A DNA stretch of 64,000 bases, taken from Chryseobacterium binzhouense (GTDB lineage Bacteria > Bacteroidota > Bacteroidia > Flavobacteriales > Weeksellaceae). The translations under genes and the position numbers were made by a program. Below, piece by piece: positions 26,199 through 35,140 of this stretch (the first letter of the stretch is position 1; the number at the start of each line of letters is the position of its first letter). The stretch lies in NCBI RefSeq assembly GCF_007474545.1, contig NZ_VKOG01000001.1, positions 806,001 through 870,000 on the forward strand. The letters are read 5' to 3'. The notes below the pieces were generated by a model, which saw only the letters and a program-made list of their open reading frames with translations, searched no databases and was not told the DNA's origin.

Positions 26199-28407
26199 TA
26201 TTAACTTCGTTTTTGATGATGGAAGGTTTTTGAAAAGTAAGTATAAAACAGGTTCCGTTTTTATTGCTTTCATAATCTACACTTCCTCCCAGTCTCATCA
26301 TGATTCTGTGCACGATAGATAATCCTACACCATTTCCTTTAAATTGTTTGGCATTATCCATCCTGTTGAAAATCTTAAACATTTTGTGTTTGTTTTCTTC
26401 AGGTATTCCGATCCCGTTATCTTTTATTCGGTAGATAATTTTATCACCTTCATCAGTTCCTTCAATCTGCACGACCGGCTTTTCCTGATTTGATGAATAT
26501 TTTATTGCATTGTTAATAATATTTAAAAATACCTGATGCAGCATGGTTTTATCTGCGAGAACTTCAGGACATTCTTTTATAACGATCAGACTCTTCGGAC
26601 TACCAAAAGTGATTTTGGCGTTTTCGGTTATTTTTTGAATGGTAGCATTCGTCTCAATTGTTTCCAGCTTAATCTCAATATGTTTTGCTCGGCTTAGCTG
26701 AAGGACATTCTGCATCATTTCCGCCATACTGTCAATTTCTTCTATGATCGAATTGATTTTGTTTTTCTCGGCAGTTTCGCCAAGAGATTTTAAAAGCATC
26801 TGTGCATTAAGTTTCATTACCGTAAGCGGAGTTCCCAGATCATGCGAAATGGTGTACGAAAAACTGTCGAGTTCTTCGTTTACCCTTTTGAGCTGATCAT
26901 TAAGTTTTTTTATGGTAATGTATTGCTTGTGCGAAGTCTCCAGAATTACGTCCCTGATCAGACTAACAGAAATAATGTTGTTTGAACTCCATTTTTTGGA
27001 GCTTCCTTTAATGTTTTCAGTAAATACTTCAAAAGATTTTCTTGGTGAAACGGTATGTTTTTCTATACCGTTATCCAGAAAAACATCAATTTCTTTCTTT
27101 GGATTTCCTGCCCAGTTAATATGTTCGTCAAATTCTTTTCTGAACCAGATCATCATTTCGCGTTTTGTTCTTTCTACAAAATAAATGATGATACCTGCTG
27201 TTTTATAATCTAATCCTAGCTCTTCTCCGTGATTCTTCAGAAAACTGTTGCTGCTGAAAATATTATCTGTGGTATTTTCGTAAGCCCATTCTATAATTGA
27301 GAATATTTTTTTCTTATCAGGAGTAATTCCTTCAAGTACTATATCCTGATCCGAAACAATGGCGAGTCCGTCTGCTTTAGGGATTTTTCTTAGCTCTGCT
27401 TTGTTGGCATCAAGAGCTTCAAACAAAGTTCCGTGCTTCAAAAATTCAGATTTAAGAAAGTTTAGTTTTTCGTTTAAATTAATCCTGTATTCCAATTCTC
27501 TTTTAGATTTAAAAGAAGAATAGGCATTAGAAGCTAAAACGGTAAAAATTCCGGCCTGCACTCGATCTTCAAGATCAATATGTTTTGGATCTTTGTTTTG
27601 GCAGGTTACCAATCCCCAAAGCTGATCTTCTATAATAATAGAAATGCTAAAACTGGATGAAGATCCTGAATTTTTGATATATTGCCCATGAATAGGTGCC
27701 ATGGCTCTTGTTGCGGCGAAAGTAAGATCAATATCTTTTTTGGTATGGCTTAATATTTTTACCGGTTCGGAATAGACATTAGAAAAAATTCTTTTTCTCT
27801 TTTTTTTGTACAATTCTCTGGCTTGTCTAGGGATGTCATATTCGGGATAATTCAGCCCCAGATAACTTTCGAGGTTGCCGTTGTTTTTTTCAGCAACAAC
27901 TCTTCCGGAACCGTCTTCCATAAACTGATAAACCATCATCCTGTCATAATTTATGATCTTCGAGATGGTTGTAAGAAGCTGATCCCAGATTTCCTGTTCA
28001 GTGTCAATTATATAAAAATTATCATATTTGCTGGTAATTCTTTTATTTCTGTTTTCAATAACCGCTTCGAACTCTAAAAATATATATTGATTGGATCTGA
28101 ATACAGAAAAATGATAAATTTTCTCATTAATGGTAATTTTGTCAAAATAAGTTTCGTTTTCTCTTCTTGAAAGAAAATCTGCATTTTCAAATATATCTGA
28201 TGCCAAAACTGTCTGAAAAGTTTCAGGGAAATCTGAAATTTTTTTACCTAAGAGAGAAGATGTGTTTTCAATTTTGAAAACATCTTTAATATTTTCGCTA
28301 AAAAAAGAAATGGTATGATAAGCTGTGTCAACGCCAATCAGATAACCAAAACTTTGGATGTAACCCGGTGTATGTATGGGTTCATCGTGGCATTCCACAA
28401 AATTCAT
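26188..28407 (-). CDS. bphP: Bacteriophytochrome histidine kinase
   Basis: A 739-residue red/far-red light sensor. Cys6 (FVECHDEPIHTPGYIQ) is the expected biliverdin attachment site. Then come PAS, GAF (with the DIP motif in YPEYDIPRQARELY), and PHY with the tongue motif PRKSFEVF. A histidine kinase follows: H-box TISHDLGTPL, N-box NIINNAIKYS, G boxes DNGIGIPEEN and GNGVGLSIV. The protein is therefore a canonical PAS-GAF-PHY-HisKA-HATPase. The expected partner response regulator is not in the window. Downstream is the overlapping heme oxygenase. Confidence 0.95.
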   Translation of the reverse strand: MNFVECHDEPIHTPGYIQSFGYLIGVDTAYHTISFFSENIKDVFKIENTSSLLGKKISDFPETFQTVLASDIFENADFLSRRENETYFDKITINEKIYHFSVFRSNQYIFLEFEAVIENRNKRITSKYDNFYIIDTEQEIWDQLLTTISKIINYDRMMVYQFMEDGSGRVVAEKNNGNLESYLGLNYPEYDIPRQARELYKKKRKRIFSNVYSEPVKILSHTKKDIDLTFAATRAMAPIHGQYIKNSGSSSSFSISIIIEDQLWGLVTCQNKDPKHIDLEDRVQAGIFTVLASNAYSSFKSKRELEYRINLNEKLNFLKSEFLKHGTLFEALDANKAELRKIPKADGLAIVSDQDIVLEGITPDKKKIFSIIEWAYENTTDNIFSSNSFLKNHGEELGLDYKTAGIIIYFVERTKREMMIWFRKEFDEHINWAGNPKKEIDVFLDNGIEKHTVSPRKSFEVFTENIKGSSKKWSSNNIISVSLIRDVILETSHKQYITIKKLNDQLKRVNEELDSFSYTISHDLGTPLTVMKLNAQMLLKSLGETAEKNKINSIIEEIDSMAEMMQNVLQLSRAKHIEIKLETIETNATIQKITENAKITFGSPKSLIVIKECPEVLADKTMLHQVFLNIINNAIKYSSNQEKPVVQIEGTDEGDKIIYRIKDNGIGIPEENKHKMFKIFNRMDNAKQFKGNGVGLSIVHRIMMRLGGSVDYESNKNGTCFILTFQKPSIIKNEVNNAL

Positions 28408-28424
28408 ATTAATATAATAATTAC

Positions 28425-28432
28425 CAAAGATA
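28425..28432 (-). promoter_or_regulatory. -7 box of bphP
   Basis: TATCTTTG on the minus strand fits TAnnTTTG and lies 17 bases before the bphP ATG. The remaining 28408-28717 spacer is very AT-rich; a second minus-strand match (TAACTTTG at 28562-28569) and one plus-strand match (TATTTTTG at 28518-28525) are present, and no other feature was seen. Confidence 0.4.
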
Positions 28433-28717
28433 AAAAAATATTATGCAAAATGACATATGGATAGTATGTAATATTAGATCTTTAATAATAATTAACAAAA
28501 ATTAAAATTTATAAATATATTTTTGGTGGTTGAATTAGATTTATTATACATATTCTTTTATCAAAGTTAATTATTTATAAAAATAGATAAAAGAATGCTC
28601 TTAATAATTCATTAAAAATATTTAAAAGCTACAATATTTGCCTGCAATATCATAAAAGGCTATTTTAGTCTAAAATTTTTCAAAACATTTTTTTAAGAAA
28701 AATAAATCAAATTTAAA

Positions 28718-29287
28718 ATGAAAATTTATACTAAAACAGGAGATAAAGGCGAAACAGCTTTGTACGGAGGAACAAGAGTTTCCAAAGCCAGTGCAAGAGT
28801 GGAAAGTTATGGTACTATTGATGAACTCAATTCTTTTATAGGAATTGCCAAGAGTCATATTGACGATGAGGAGGTTTTGAAGCAGCTTAAAAAAATTCAG
28901 TTTGATCTATTTACTGTGGGCTCTGAAGCCGCAACGCCCGTTGATAAACTTTTTTTGGCAAATGGAAAATCAAGGCTGACACTTGTTATTTCGGATAAAG
29001 AAATAGAAGAACTTGAAAACTGGATGGATGTTTTTGATGATAAGCTTGAACCTCTACAGTATTTTATTCTTCCGGGAGGCGGTAAATCTGCAACTTTTTT
29101 GCATGCAGCACGAACGATTTGCAGAAGAGCGGAGCGGTCTTTAGTTTTCTTAAATGAGTCTGAAGAAGTACGTCCTGAATTGATTAAGTATCTCAATCGT
29201 CTTTCAGATTATCTTTTTGTTTTGGCGAGATATATATCAAAATTAAACAACGAACCGGAAGAATACTGGAATCCGAATGAAAGATAA
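28718..29287 (+). CDS. Cob(I)alamin adenosyltransferase, PduO type
   Basis: A 189-residue enzyme with the N-terminal ATP-binding motif YTKTGDKGETALYGGTRVSK and the helical signature AARTICRRAERSL, followed by LNRLSDYLFVLARY. It moves the 5'-deoxyadenosyl group of ATP onto reduced cobalamin to make coenzyme B12. It overlaps the next gene by 11 bases, so the two are co-translated. Confidence 0.94.
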   Translation: MKIYTKTGDKGETALYGGTRVSKASARVESYGTIDELNSFIGIAKSHIDDEEVLKQLKKIQFDLFTVGSEAATPVDKLFLANGKSRLTLVISDKEIEELENWMDVFDDKLEPLQYFILPGGGKSATFLHAARTICRRAERSLVFLNESEEVRPELIKYLNRLSDYLFVLARYISKLNNEPEEYWNPNER

Positions 29288-29906
29288 AGCATTACTTTTC
29301 ATTAACGGAGAAGCTCCCAAATCTCTTCCGGATTTAGAGGACTATTCTTTTATCGCCTGTACAGACGGGGCTTTTCATTATTTGAAGCGATTAGGTTTTC
29401 CTTTAGACGAGCTAGACTTTATCTCCGGTGATTTTGACTCGCATTCCGGAGCAGACGAAAATGTATATGAAGATAAATTTATTTATACTCCCGATCAGAA
29501 CAAAACAGATTTTCAGAAGGCTTTAGAAATTATTTCAGAAAAAGGCTTTAAAAATATTGATGTTTTGGGCGGAAGCGGCGGTGAGCAGGATCATTTTTTG
29601 GGAAATCTCACAGTTGCTTTTTCTTTTAAAGAAAATTTAAACATAAAGTTTTACGACGAGTTTTCTGAATATTTTTTTATTCCCGATAATTTTGTGTTGG
29701 AAAATGTAAAAGATAAAATGATATCTCTTTACCCTTTTCCCTATGTTGAAAAGATTTCTACGTCCGGACTTAACTGGGTTTTAGATAACGAAAACCTGAG
29801 CATGACCTCAAAAATCGGAAACCGTAATTTTGCGGTAGAGAATGAGGTGAGCATTAATTATGAAAAAGGAAACCTGCTTGTTTTTATAGGAAAAAAGTAT
29901 GTGTAG
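29277..29906 (+). CDS. Thiamine diphosphokinase
   Basis: A 209-residue enzyme that transfers pyrophosphate from ATP to thiamine. Motifs include ACTDGAFHYL, the acidic FISGDFDSHSG and TPDQNKTDFQKALE, typical of the catalytic domain, followed by a C-terminal thiamine-binding beta domain (LYPFPYVEKISTSGLNWVL). Its start lies inside the end of the adenosyltransferase gene. Confidence 0.9.
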   Translation: MKDKALLFINGEAPKSLPDLEDYSFIACTDGAFHYLKRLGFPLDELDFISGDFDSHSGADENVYEDKFIYTPDQNKTDFQKALEIISEKGFKNIDVLGGSGGEQDHFLGNLTVAFSFKENLNIKFYDEFSEYFFIPDNFVLENVKDKMISLYPFPYVEKISTSGLNWVLDNENLSMTSKIGNRNFAVENEVSINYEKGNLLVFIGKKYV

Positions 29907-30011
29907 ATGCTGCAATTACAGTATTTTATTTTTTGAAAATTTTAATAGAATTTAAAACCCAAAAACCAAACTTTTTTAGCAATTTTGCATTCTTAATTTA
30001 CTCGTTCAAAA

Positions 30012-31403
30012 ATGAAGATAAAATACTCGGAACTTATTGATCAGACCTTATATTTTCCAACGGAAGAATTTAATGTTTCTGAGAACAATTTGTTGTTTCA
30101 TGATATTCCGCTGATGGATGTCGTTGAAAAGTTTGGAACGCCTCTAAAGGTAAGTTACCTCCCGAAAATTTCTCAGAATATCCAGAAAGCAAAAGGCTGG
30201 TTTAAAGAAGCTTTCGAGAAAATTGATTATAAGAAAGAATACAGATACTGCTATTGTACCAAATCCAGCCACTTCAAGTTTGTAATTGAAGAAGCGCTAA
30301 AAAATGATATTTCTATAGAAACTTCATCGGCTTATGATATGGATATTGTAAAGTCGCTTTATAATGAAGGAAAGGTTTCTAAGGATATTGAGGTAATCTG
30401 CAATGGTTTCAAAACGGATGATTATCTGGCGAAAATTTCAGACATGATCAACAGCGGTTTTGAAAATATTACCCCGATTCTTGACAATTACCGTGAGCTT
30501 GATAAACTTACGGAAAGTATTGATACTACTTTTGATATCGGAATCAGAATAGCTTCTGAGGAAGAACCGAAATTTGAATTTTATACTTCCAGATTAGGAA
30601 TCGGATACAAAGACATTATCCCATACTATAGCCAGAAAATTGCGGAGCATCCTAATGCAAGACTGAAAATGCTTCACTTTTTCATCAATACCGGGATAAA
30701 AGATACAGCTTATTACTGGAACGAATTATATAAGTGTCTTCGTGTATATGCGCGTCTGAAGAAAATTGCACCGGAAGTAAATTCTCTGAATATCGGAGGT
30801 GGTTTTCCAATCAAAACTTCTCTCAACTTTGATTATGACTACCAGTATATGGTGGAAGAAATTGCTTCCCAGATCAAAAAATTCTGCGAAGAGGAAGGAG
30901 TGGAAGAACCTAATATTTATACAGAATTCGGAAGTTTTACGGTAGGAGAGAGTGGTGCTAATTTATACAAAATTATTTCTCAGAAACGCCAGAATGACAG
31001 AGAAAAATGGAACATGATTGATTCTTCTTTCATGACTACACTTCCCGATACATGGGCAATTTCGAGACACTTTATCATGCTTCCTTTAAATCGTTGGGAA
31101 GATTCTTATGAAAGGGTTTTTCTCGGTGGATTAACTTGTGATTCAGACGATTATTATAATTCTGAGCAGCATACCAATGCTATTTACCTTCCTGTTTTCA
31201 GCGATACTAAACCTCTTTATATTGGCTTTTTCCATACCGGAGCTTATCAGGAAACGATAGGAGGTTATGGAGGTGTGCATCATTGTCTGATGCCACAGCC
31301 AAGACATATTCTGATCCAGAAAGATGAAAACGGTGAGTTTCAGTATGAAATTTTCAGAGAAAAACAGGAGCCGGAAGATGTTTTAAAATTATTGGGATAT
31401 TAA
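30012..31403 (+). CDS. Arginine decarboxylase, fold III PLP type
   Basis: A 463-residue protein of the alanine-racemase-fold decarboxylases. The PLP lysine lies in YRYCYCTKSSHFKFV, with glycine-rich phosphate binding in SLNIGGGFPIKT and a C-terminal catalytic Cys region LGGLTCDSDDYY. It resembles the short SpeA-like arginine decarboxylases of flavobacteria, which start polyamine synthesis. The exact substrate (arginine versus a related basic or carboxylated polyamine) cannot be fixed from sequence alone. Confidence 0.85.
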   Translation: MKIKYSELIDQTLYFPTEEFNVSENNLLFHDIPLMDVVEKFGTPLKVSYLPKISQNIQKAKGWFKEAFEKIDYKKEYRYCYCTKSSHFKFVIEEALKNDISIETSSAYDMDIVKSLYNEGKVSKDIEVICNGFKTDDYLAKISDMINSGFENITPILDNYRELDKLTESIDTTFDIGIRIASEEEPKFEFYTSRLGIGYKDIIPYYSQKIAEHPNARLKMLHFFINTGIKDTAYYWNELYKCLRVYARLKKIAPEVNSLNIGGGFPIKTSLNFDYDYQYMVEEIASQIKKFCEEEGVEEPNIYTEFGSFTVGESGANLYKIISQKRQNDREKWNMIDSSFMTTLPDTWAISRHFIMLPLNRWEDSYERVFLGGLTCDSDDYYNSEQHTNAIYLPVFSDTKPLYIGFFHTGAYQETIGGYGGVHHCLMPQPRHILIQKDENGEFQYEIFREKQEPEDVLKLLGY

Positions 31404-31440
31404 ACAATCTTCTCAACTACATAGTTTCTAAAAGGAATTT

Positions 31441-31493
31441 ATAAACAGCCTTTATCATCAATAAAATTAAATTATCAGGTTTAGGCTGTTTAT
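31441..31493. terminator. Hairpin between convergent decarboxylase and cdd genes
   Basis: ATAAACAGCC and GGCTGTTTAT are perfect 10-bp inverted repeats 33 bases apart, lying between two converging genes. No strong T-run follows, so termination is a guess. Confidence 0.4.
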
Positions 31494-31551
31494 GAATAAT
31501 ACTTTAAAAAGGATTTTCTATCCTAAGTAATGTCTTTTGCAAAGCTGCAGT

Positions 31552-32034
31552 TTATAAAAAAGTAGAATCAAAATAAAACGGAAGCAAATCTTTTATAGAT
31601 GAAACTTTGATGATATCATCATTCAGATTCGCAAAATACAGTTCAATATTTTCATTCTGTTTGGTTTCATATTCCATAATGCTCTGTCTGCAAGCACCAC
31701 AGGGAGGAATCGGTGGATTTTTTTCTGAAAATTCTTTCGGTCCGCCCACAATAAATATTTTCTTAATTTTTTGATCCGGATAATTAGCTCCAATCCAGAA
31801 AAGTGCTGTTCGTTCTGCACATAACCCGGAAGGAAAAGCTGCATTTTCCTGATTGTTGCCGGAAAAAATCTCACCATTCTCCAAAAGAACTGCACAACCG
31901 ACAAAAAACTCAGAATAGGGAGCGTAAGCATTTTTTCGTGCGATTTTTGCCTGCTCGAAAAGTTTTTGTTCTATTTCTGTCAGTTCAGTTTTGCTTTTAA
32001 AATGATTGTACTTTATTGCTATGTTTTTTTCCAT
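31552..32034 (-). CDS. cdd: Cytidine deaminase
   Basis: A 160-residue zinc deaminase. The active site is seen as CAERTALFW (zinc Cys and catalytic Glu) and PPCGACRQSIMEY (two zinc Cys). It turns cytidine and deoxycytidine into uridine forms for pyrimidine salvage. It is a single gene on the minus strand. Confidence 0.94.
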   Translation of the reverse strand: MEKNIAIKYNHFKSKTELTEIEQKLFEQAKIARKNAYAPYSEFFVGCAVLLENGEIFSGNNQENAAFPSGLCAERTALFWIGANYPDQKIKKIFIVGGPKEFSEKNPPIPPCGACRQSIMEYETKQNENIELYFANLNDDIIKVSSIKDLLPFYFDSTFL

Positions 32035-32140
32035 AATGTATTTAAAAAGGGGGCGTAAATGTAAACTATTTTAATGACTTGGGCAATAAACCTTTCTCAA
32101 TCTATTTTTTGTATTTTTAGTGCATTAAAAATTAAGCTTA

Positions 32141-33190
32141 ATGTTATATTCTCCAATAAAATTCAGAAATGTAGAACTTAAAAACCGATGGGTAATGTCG
32201 CCTATGTGTATGTATTCTTGTGAAAACGGACTTGCAAATGATTTTCATTTTGTACACTACGGCAGCAGGGCTCAAGGCGGAACAGGACTTTTGATCGTTG
32301 AAGCAGCTGGTGTAGAACCGAAAGGAAGGATTACGAACCACTGCATGGGAATCTGGAATGACGAACAGGCTGAAGAATTAAAAAAAATTGTACAGTTTGT
32401 ACATCAGCATTCAGAGAGTAAAATAGGTATTCAACTCGCTCATGCGGGAAGAAAGGCTTCAACGTGGAACAATGTTCAGACTTCGTTGGAAGATGGCTGG
32501 GAAACTCTAGCTCCGAGTGCAATTCCTTATCAGCAAGGAGAAAGAGTACCTCATGTATTGACTCTGGAAGAAATAAAAGAACAAGTTCAAAATTTTAAAG
32601 AAGCTGCAAGAAGATCTGTAAAAGCAGGATTTGATGTGATTGAAATTCATGGTGCGCACGGCTATCTTATACATCAGTTTTTATCACCATTATCCAATAT
32701 CAGAAATGATGAATATGGCGGGAGTTTTGAAAACAGAATCAGATTTCTGATTGAAATTGTGGATGCCGTGAACGAAGAGTTAAATGAAAATGTTGCGCTT
32801 TTTGTAAGAATTTCGGGTACAGAATATGCCGAAAACGGTTGGAGTATTGATGACAGCGTGAAACTTGCGCAGGTTTTAAAGAATCATGGAGTAGATTTGA
32901 TAGATGTTTCCAGCGGAGGAAATATCCACGGAGCTAAAATCTCTGTATTTGACGGTTATCAGGTGCCTTTTTCTTCAGCAGTAAAAAATCAGGCAAATGT
33001 ACAGACAGGAGCAGTAGGATTGATCACTACAAGTCAGCAGGCAGAAGAAATTCTTCAGAATGGTGAGGCAGATCTTATTTTTGTAGCAAGAGAGATCCTA
33101 AGAAATCCTTATCTTGCTGTTCAAGGCTCATTTGAAATGAAAGAAGATTGTTTTTTTCCTCATCAGTATTTGAGAGCAAAAATTTCTTAG
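32141..33190 (+). CDS. namA: NADPH dehydrogenase NamA, Old Yellow Enzyme family
   Basis: A 349-residue FMN TIM-barrel. Clear YqjM/NamA features: LKNRWVMSPMCMYS with the redox-tuning Cys, QLAHAGRKAS, the active-site HGAHGYLIHQFLSPLSN, and DLIFVAREILRNPYL binding flavin phosphate. It reduces activated C=C bonds of enones and related xenobiotics with NADPH. Confidence 0.93.
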   Translation: MLYSPIKFRNVELKNRWVMSPMCMYSCENGLANDFHFVHYGSRAQGGTGLLIVEAAGVEPKGRITNHCMGIWNDEQAEELKKIVQFVHQHSESKIGIQLAHAGRKASTWNNVQTSLEDGWETLAPSAIPYQQGERVPHVLTLEEIKEQVQNFKEAARRSVKAGFDVIEIHGAHGYLIHQFLSPLSNIRNDEYGGSFENRIRFLIEIVDAVNEELNENVALFVRISGTEYAENGWSIDDSVKLAQVLKNHGVDLIDVSSGGNIHGAKISVFDGYQVPFSSAVKNQANVQTGAVGLITTSQQAEEILQNGEADLIFVAREILRNPYLAVQGSFEMKEDCFFPHQYLRAKIS

Positions 33191-33216
33191 ATTTGTGAAA
33201 TAATAATTAACAGACG

Positions 33217-33504
33217 ATGCACATAGAAGATTTTATGCTTCCGTGTCCCAGCAAAAAGTTTTTGGGAATAGAATGTTTTGGCTGTGGAACGCAGAGGGCA
33301 ATTGTTTTGGTATTTCAGGGGAAGTTCTCAGAAGCATTTCAGATGTATCCTGCGGTGTACACTCTTCTGATGTTTTTTGGCTTTGTAATACTCAATTTTT
33401 TAGACAAGAAAAGAAATTACGGTCAGATATTGATATTTTTAGCCATAATTAATGCAGTCATTATGGTTTTTTCTTATTTTTATAAACATTTTTCAGCTTT
33501 TTAA
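33217..33504 (+). CDS. DUF2752 membrane protein
   Basis: A 95-residue protein with the DUF2752 pattern CPSKKFLGIECFGCGTQRA: two cysteine-containing turns around GCGTQR, then two or three hydrophobic helices. The function of this family is unknown. It starts 26 bases after namA and precedes another small membrane protein. Confidence 0.85.
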   Translation: MHIEDFMLPCPSKKFLGIECFGCGTQRAIVLVFQGKFSEAFQMYPAVYTLLMFFGFVILNFLDKKRNYGQILIFLAIINAVIMVFSYFYKHFSAF

Positions 33505-33526
33505 ACTAAACATTAAAAATTATATT

Positions 33527-33859
33527 ATGAATCAACAAAAATTACCCAATGCTACAGCTGTTCTTGTTTTAGGAATTGTTTCCATTGTGGGGTGCTGCTG
33601 TTACGGAGTTTTAGGGCTTATTGCAGGTATTGTAGGACTTGTGCTTTACAAGAAAGATATTGCACTTTACAATGCCAATCCGTCTCTTTATTCTGATTAC
33701 AGCAATCTGAATACGGGTAGAATCTTATGTATCATCGGTTTGATATTAAGTGCTCTTTACTTAGTAATTAATATCATTTTCATTGCGGTGTTTGGTCTTG
33801 AAGCAATTTCTGATCAGGAATTGATGCAGGAAAAAATGAGAGAGCTTTTAGGGCAATAA
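33527..33859 (+). CDS. CCC motif membrane protein
   Basis: The start at 33527 (MNQQKLPNATAVLVLG) follows the DUF2752 stop by 22 bases; the longer frame from 33452 runs through that gene and is unlikely. The 110-residue protein has two hydrophobic segments and a GCCCYGV triple Cys that names this flavobacterial family. Pairing with a DUF2752 protein is common; the function is unknown. Confidence 0.85.
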   Translation: MNQQKLPNATAVLVLGIVSIVGCCCYGVLGLIAGIVGLVLYKKDIALYNANPSLYSDYSNLNTGRILCIIGLILSALYLVINIIFIAVFGLEAISDQELMQEKMRELLGQ

Positions 33860-33887
33860 GATATTATAGATAGATATAATGGCTGTT

Positions 33888-33926
33888 TTATTCTAAATAA
33901 AGCAGCCATTTTTTTTGAGTAATCAG
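33888..33926 (+). terminator. Terminator after the CCC motif gene
   Basis: AATGGCTG pairs with CAGCCATT around an A/T-rich inner stem, followed by eight T. Confidence 0.85.
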
Positions 33927-34012
33927 CCATTTTATTTAGTTGTTAATACATTGAATTTATACTTGTTTTTCTTTTTGGAATAATTATTGGCTTTTTATCA
34001 AAAAATTATTTT

Positions 34013-34396
34013 ATGAATTCAGACACTATTAAAACAATCGCGAAATACGGATTAGGAGCAATGTTGATTACCGCAGGAATCGGACATCTGACCTTTGCAA
34101 GAAAAGAGTTCCAGGCGCAAGTTCCGGAATGGGTTCCGCTCGAAAAAGATGATACTGTTGTTTATTCGGGAATTGTAGAAATTGCGATGGGAACCGCCAT
34201 TATTGCAGCACCCAAAAAATATGAATCTTTTGTAGGAAAACTTGCCGCAGGATTATTCACCGCTGTTTTTCCGGGAAACTATACCCAATACAAAGAAAGA
34301 AGAGATGCTTTCGGACTTGATTCTGATAACAAAAGATTAGCCAGACTTTTTATGCAGCCACTTCTTTTGCTTTGGGCGGTTAAATCTACGGATTAA
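34013..34396 (+). CDS. DoxX-like membrane protein
   Basis: A 127-residue protein with four hydrophobic segments and the DoxX-like feature ITAGIGHLTFARKEFQAQVP. This family includes putative quinone-linked or carotenoid-associated membrane proteins; its role is not known. A terminator follows at once, so the gene stands alone. Confidence 0.8.
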   Translation: MNSDTIKTIAKYGLGAMLITAGIGHLTFARKEFQAQVPEWVPLEKDDTVVYSGIVEIAMGTAIIAAPKKYESFVGKLAAGLFTAVFPGNYTQYKERRDAFGLDSDNKRLARLFMQPLLLLWAVKSTD

Positions 34397-34419
34397 TCAA
34401 TTAATGTTTTAATATATTG

Positions 34420-34443
34420 ACCTGTTTTACAACAGGTTTTTTT
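34420..34443 (+). terminator. Terminator after the DoxX-like gene
   Basis: ACCTGTT pairs with AACAGGT over a short loop, followed by seven T. Confidence 0.85.
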
Positions 34444-34465
34444 ATGATTGATATATAATATTGAT

Positions 34466-34473
34466 TATATTTG
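34466..34473 (+). promoter_or_regulatory. -7 box of the antitoxin-toxin pair
   Basis: TATATTTG matches TAnnTTTG and lies 32 bases before the antitoxin ATG at 34506. Confidence 0.5.
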
Positions 34474-34505
34474 TATCAGTATTAGACATTAAAATAAATA
34501 AGATT

Positions 34506-34838
34506 ATGATAGCTGAAATTGAAAAATTTATTGAAATACAAAATAATATAGATGAGATTTTAAAAAAATCTCCTTTTAAAATGTCTTATATCATTGAAAA
34601 ATCAGGAATTAAAAAACCAACATTTTTTAAAAAGCTAAAAGAGAAAAGATTTACTCCTGAAGAGCTTTTAAGAATTTCAAAAACTATTGAGCCCATTTGG
34701 AAAAATGAAACTAAAGAAGAGATTCTTGAATCACTAAAAAAAAGTGAAGAAGATTTTCGAAATGGTAGAGTTCATGATTACAAAGAGGTAATGAAAATGA
34801 CAAGATTACGTTTGGAAAACTATAAACATGGAAATTAA
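34506..34838 (+). CDS. Antitoxin-like helix-turn-helix protein
   Basis: A 110-residue protein; I use the ATG at 34506 (MIAEIEKFIEI), since the frame from 34461 would begin inside the promoter. Residues about 22-58 form a Cro/Xre-like helix-turn-helix (MSYIIEKSGIKKPTFFKKLKEK). The C-terminal part is a long charged helix suited to binding a partner. Its last 11 bases overlap the start of a RelE/ParE-like reading frame, the usual arrangement of a type II antitoxin and toxin. Here it would be the antitoxin and operon repressor. Confidence 0.75.
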   Translation: MIAEIEKFIEIQNNIDEILKKSPFKMSYIIEKSGIKKPTFFKKLKEKRFTPEELLRISKTIEPIWKNETKEEILESLKKSEEDFRNGRVHDYKEVMKMTRLRLENYKHGN

Positions 34839-35126
34839 TTTTTCTGACGAATCACTTTCTGATTTAAAAAATATTGAAGAATACCTTCTCAAAAAATGGA
34901 ATATCAGCGTTTTTGAAACTTTCTAATAAAATTAGATGAAGTTATTGATATTATTACTGAAGGTAATGTAGTTTTCCAAAATTACGAAAGTACTAAAGAC
35001 CATAAAATTTTAATTACGAAACATAATACTTTGATCTATATTGTTGAAGACAATGTTTTAAAAATAATCAAAACTCTCCAAAATTATCAGAATCCATCAG
35101 AAAACTATAAATCCATTAAAGATTAA
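34828..35126 (+). pseudogene. RelE/ParE-like toxin, frameshifted
   Basis: Translation from the ATG at 34828 gives MEINFSDESLSDLKNIEEYL and reaches a TAA at 34924 after 32 codons. One base out of phase, the frame continues from about 34919 with LIKLDEVIDIITEGNVVFQN and ends at 35126 with a plausible toxin C-terminus (TLIYIVEDNVLKIIKTLQNY). Joining the two parts gives about 99 residues, normal for a RelE/ParE toxin. A single lost T in the ACTTTC stretch explains it. The toxin is therefore probably dead unless this is a base-call error or recoding. Confidence 0.8.
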
Positions 35127-35140
35127 AAACTTTATTAACC

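Noticed and set aside
26198-26273. Longer N-terminus of the heme oxygenase frame
   Set aside because: The extra 25 codons run through phytochrome coding sequence and add no domain; the ATG at 26198 starts at the normal family N-terminus.
29940-30011. Possible riboswitch before the arginine decarboxylase or the thiamine enzyme
   Set aside because: No thi-box or other recognisable conserved riboswitch core was found in the short leaders.
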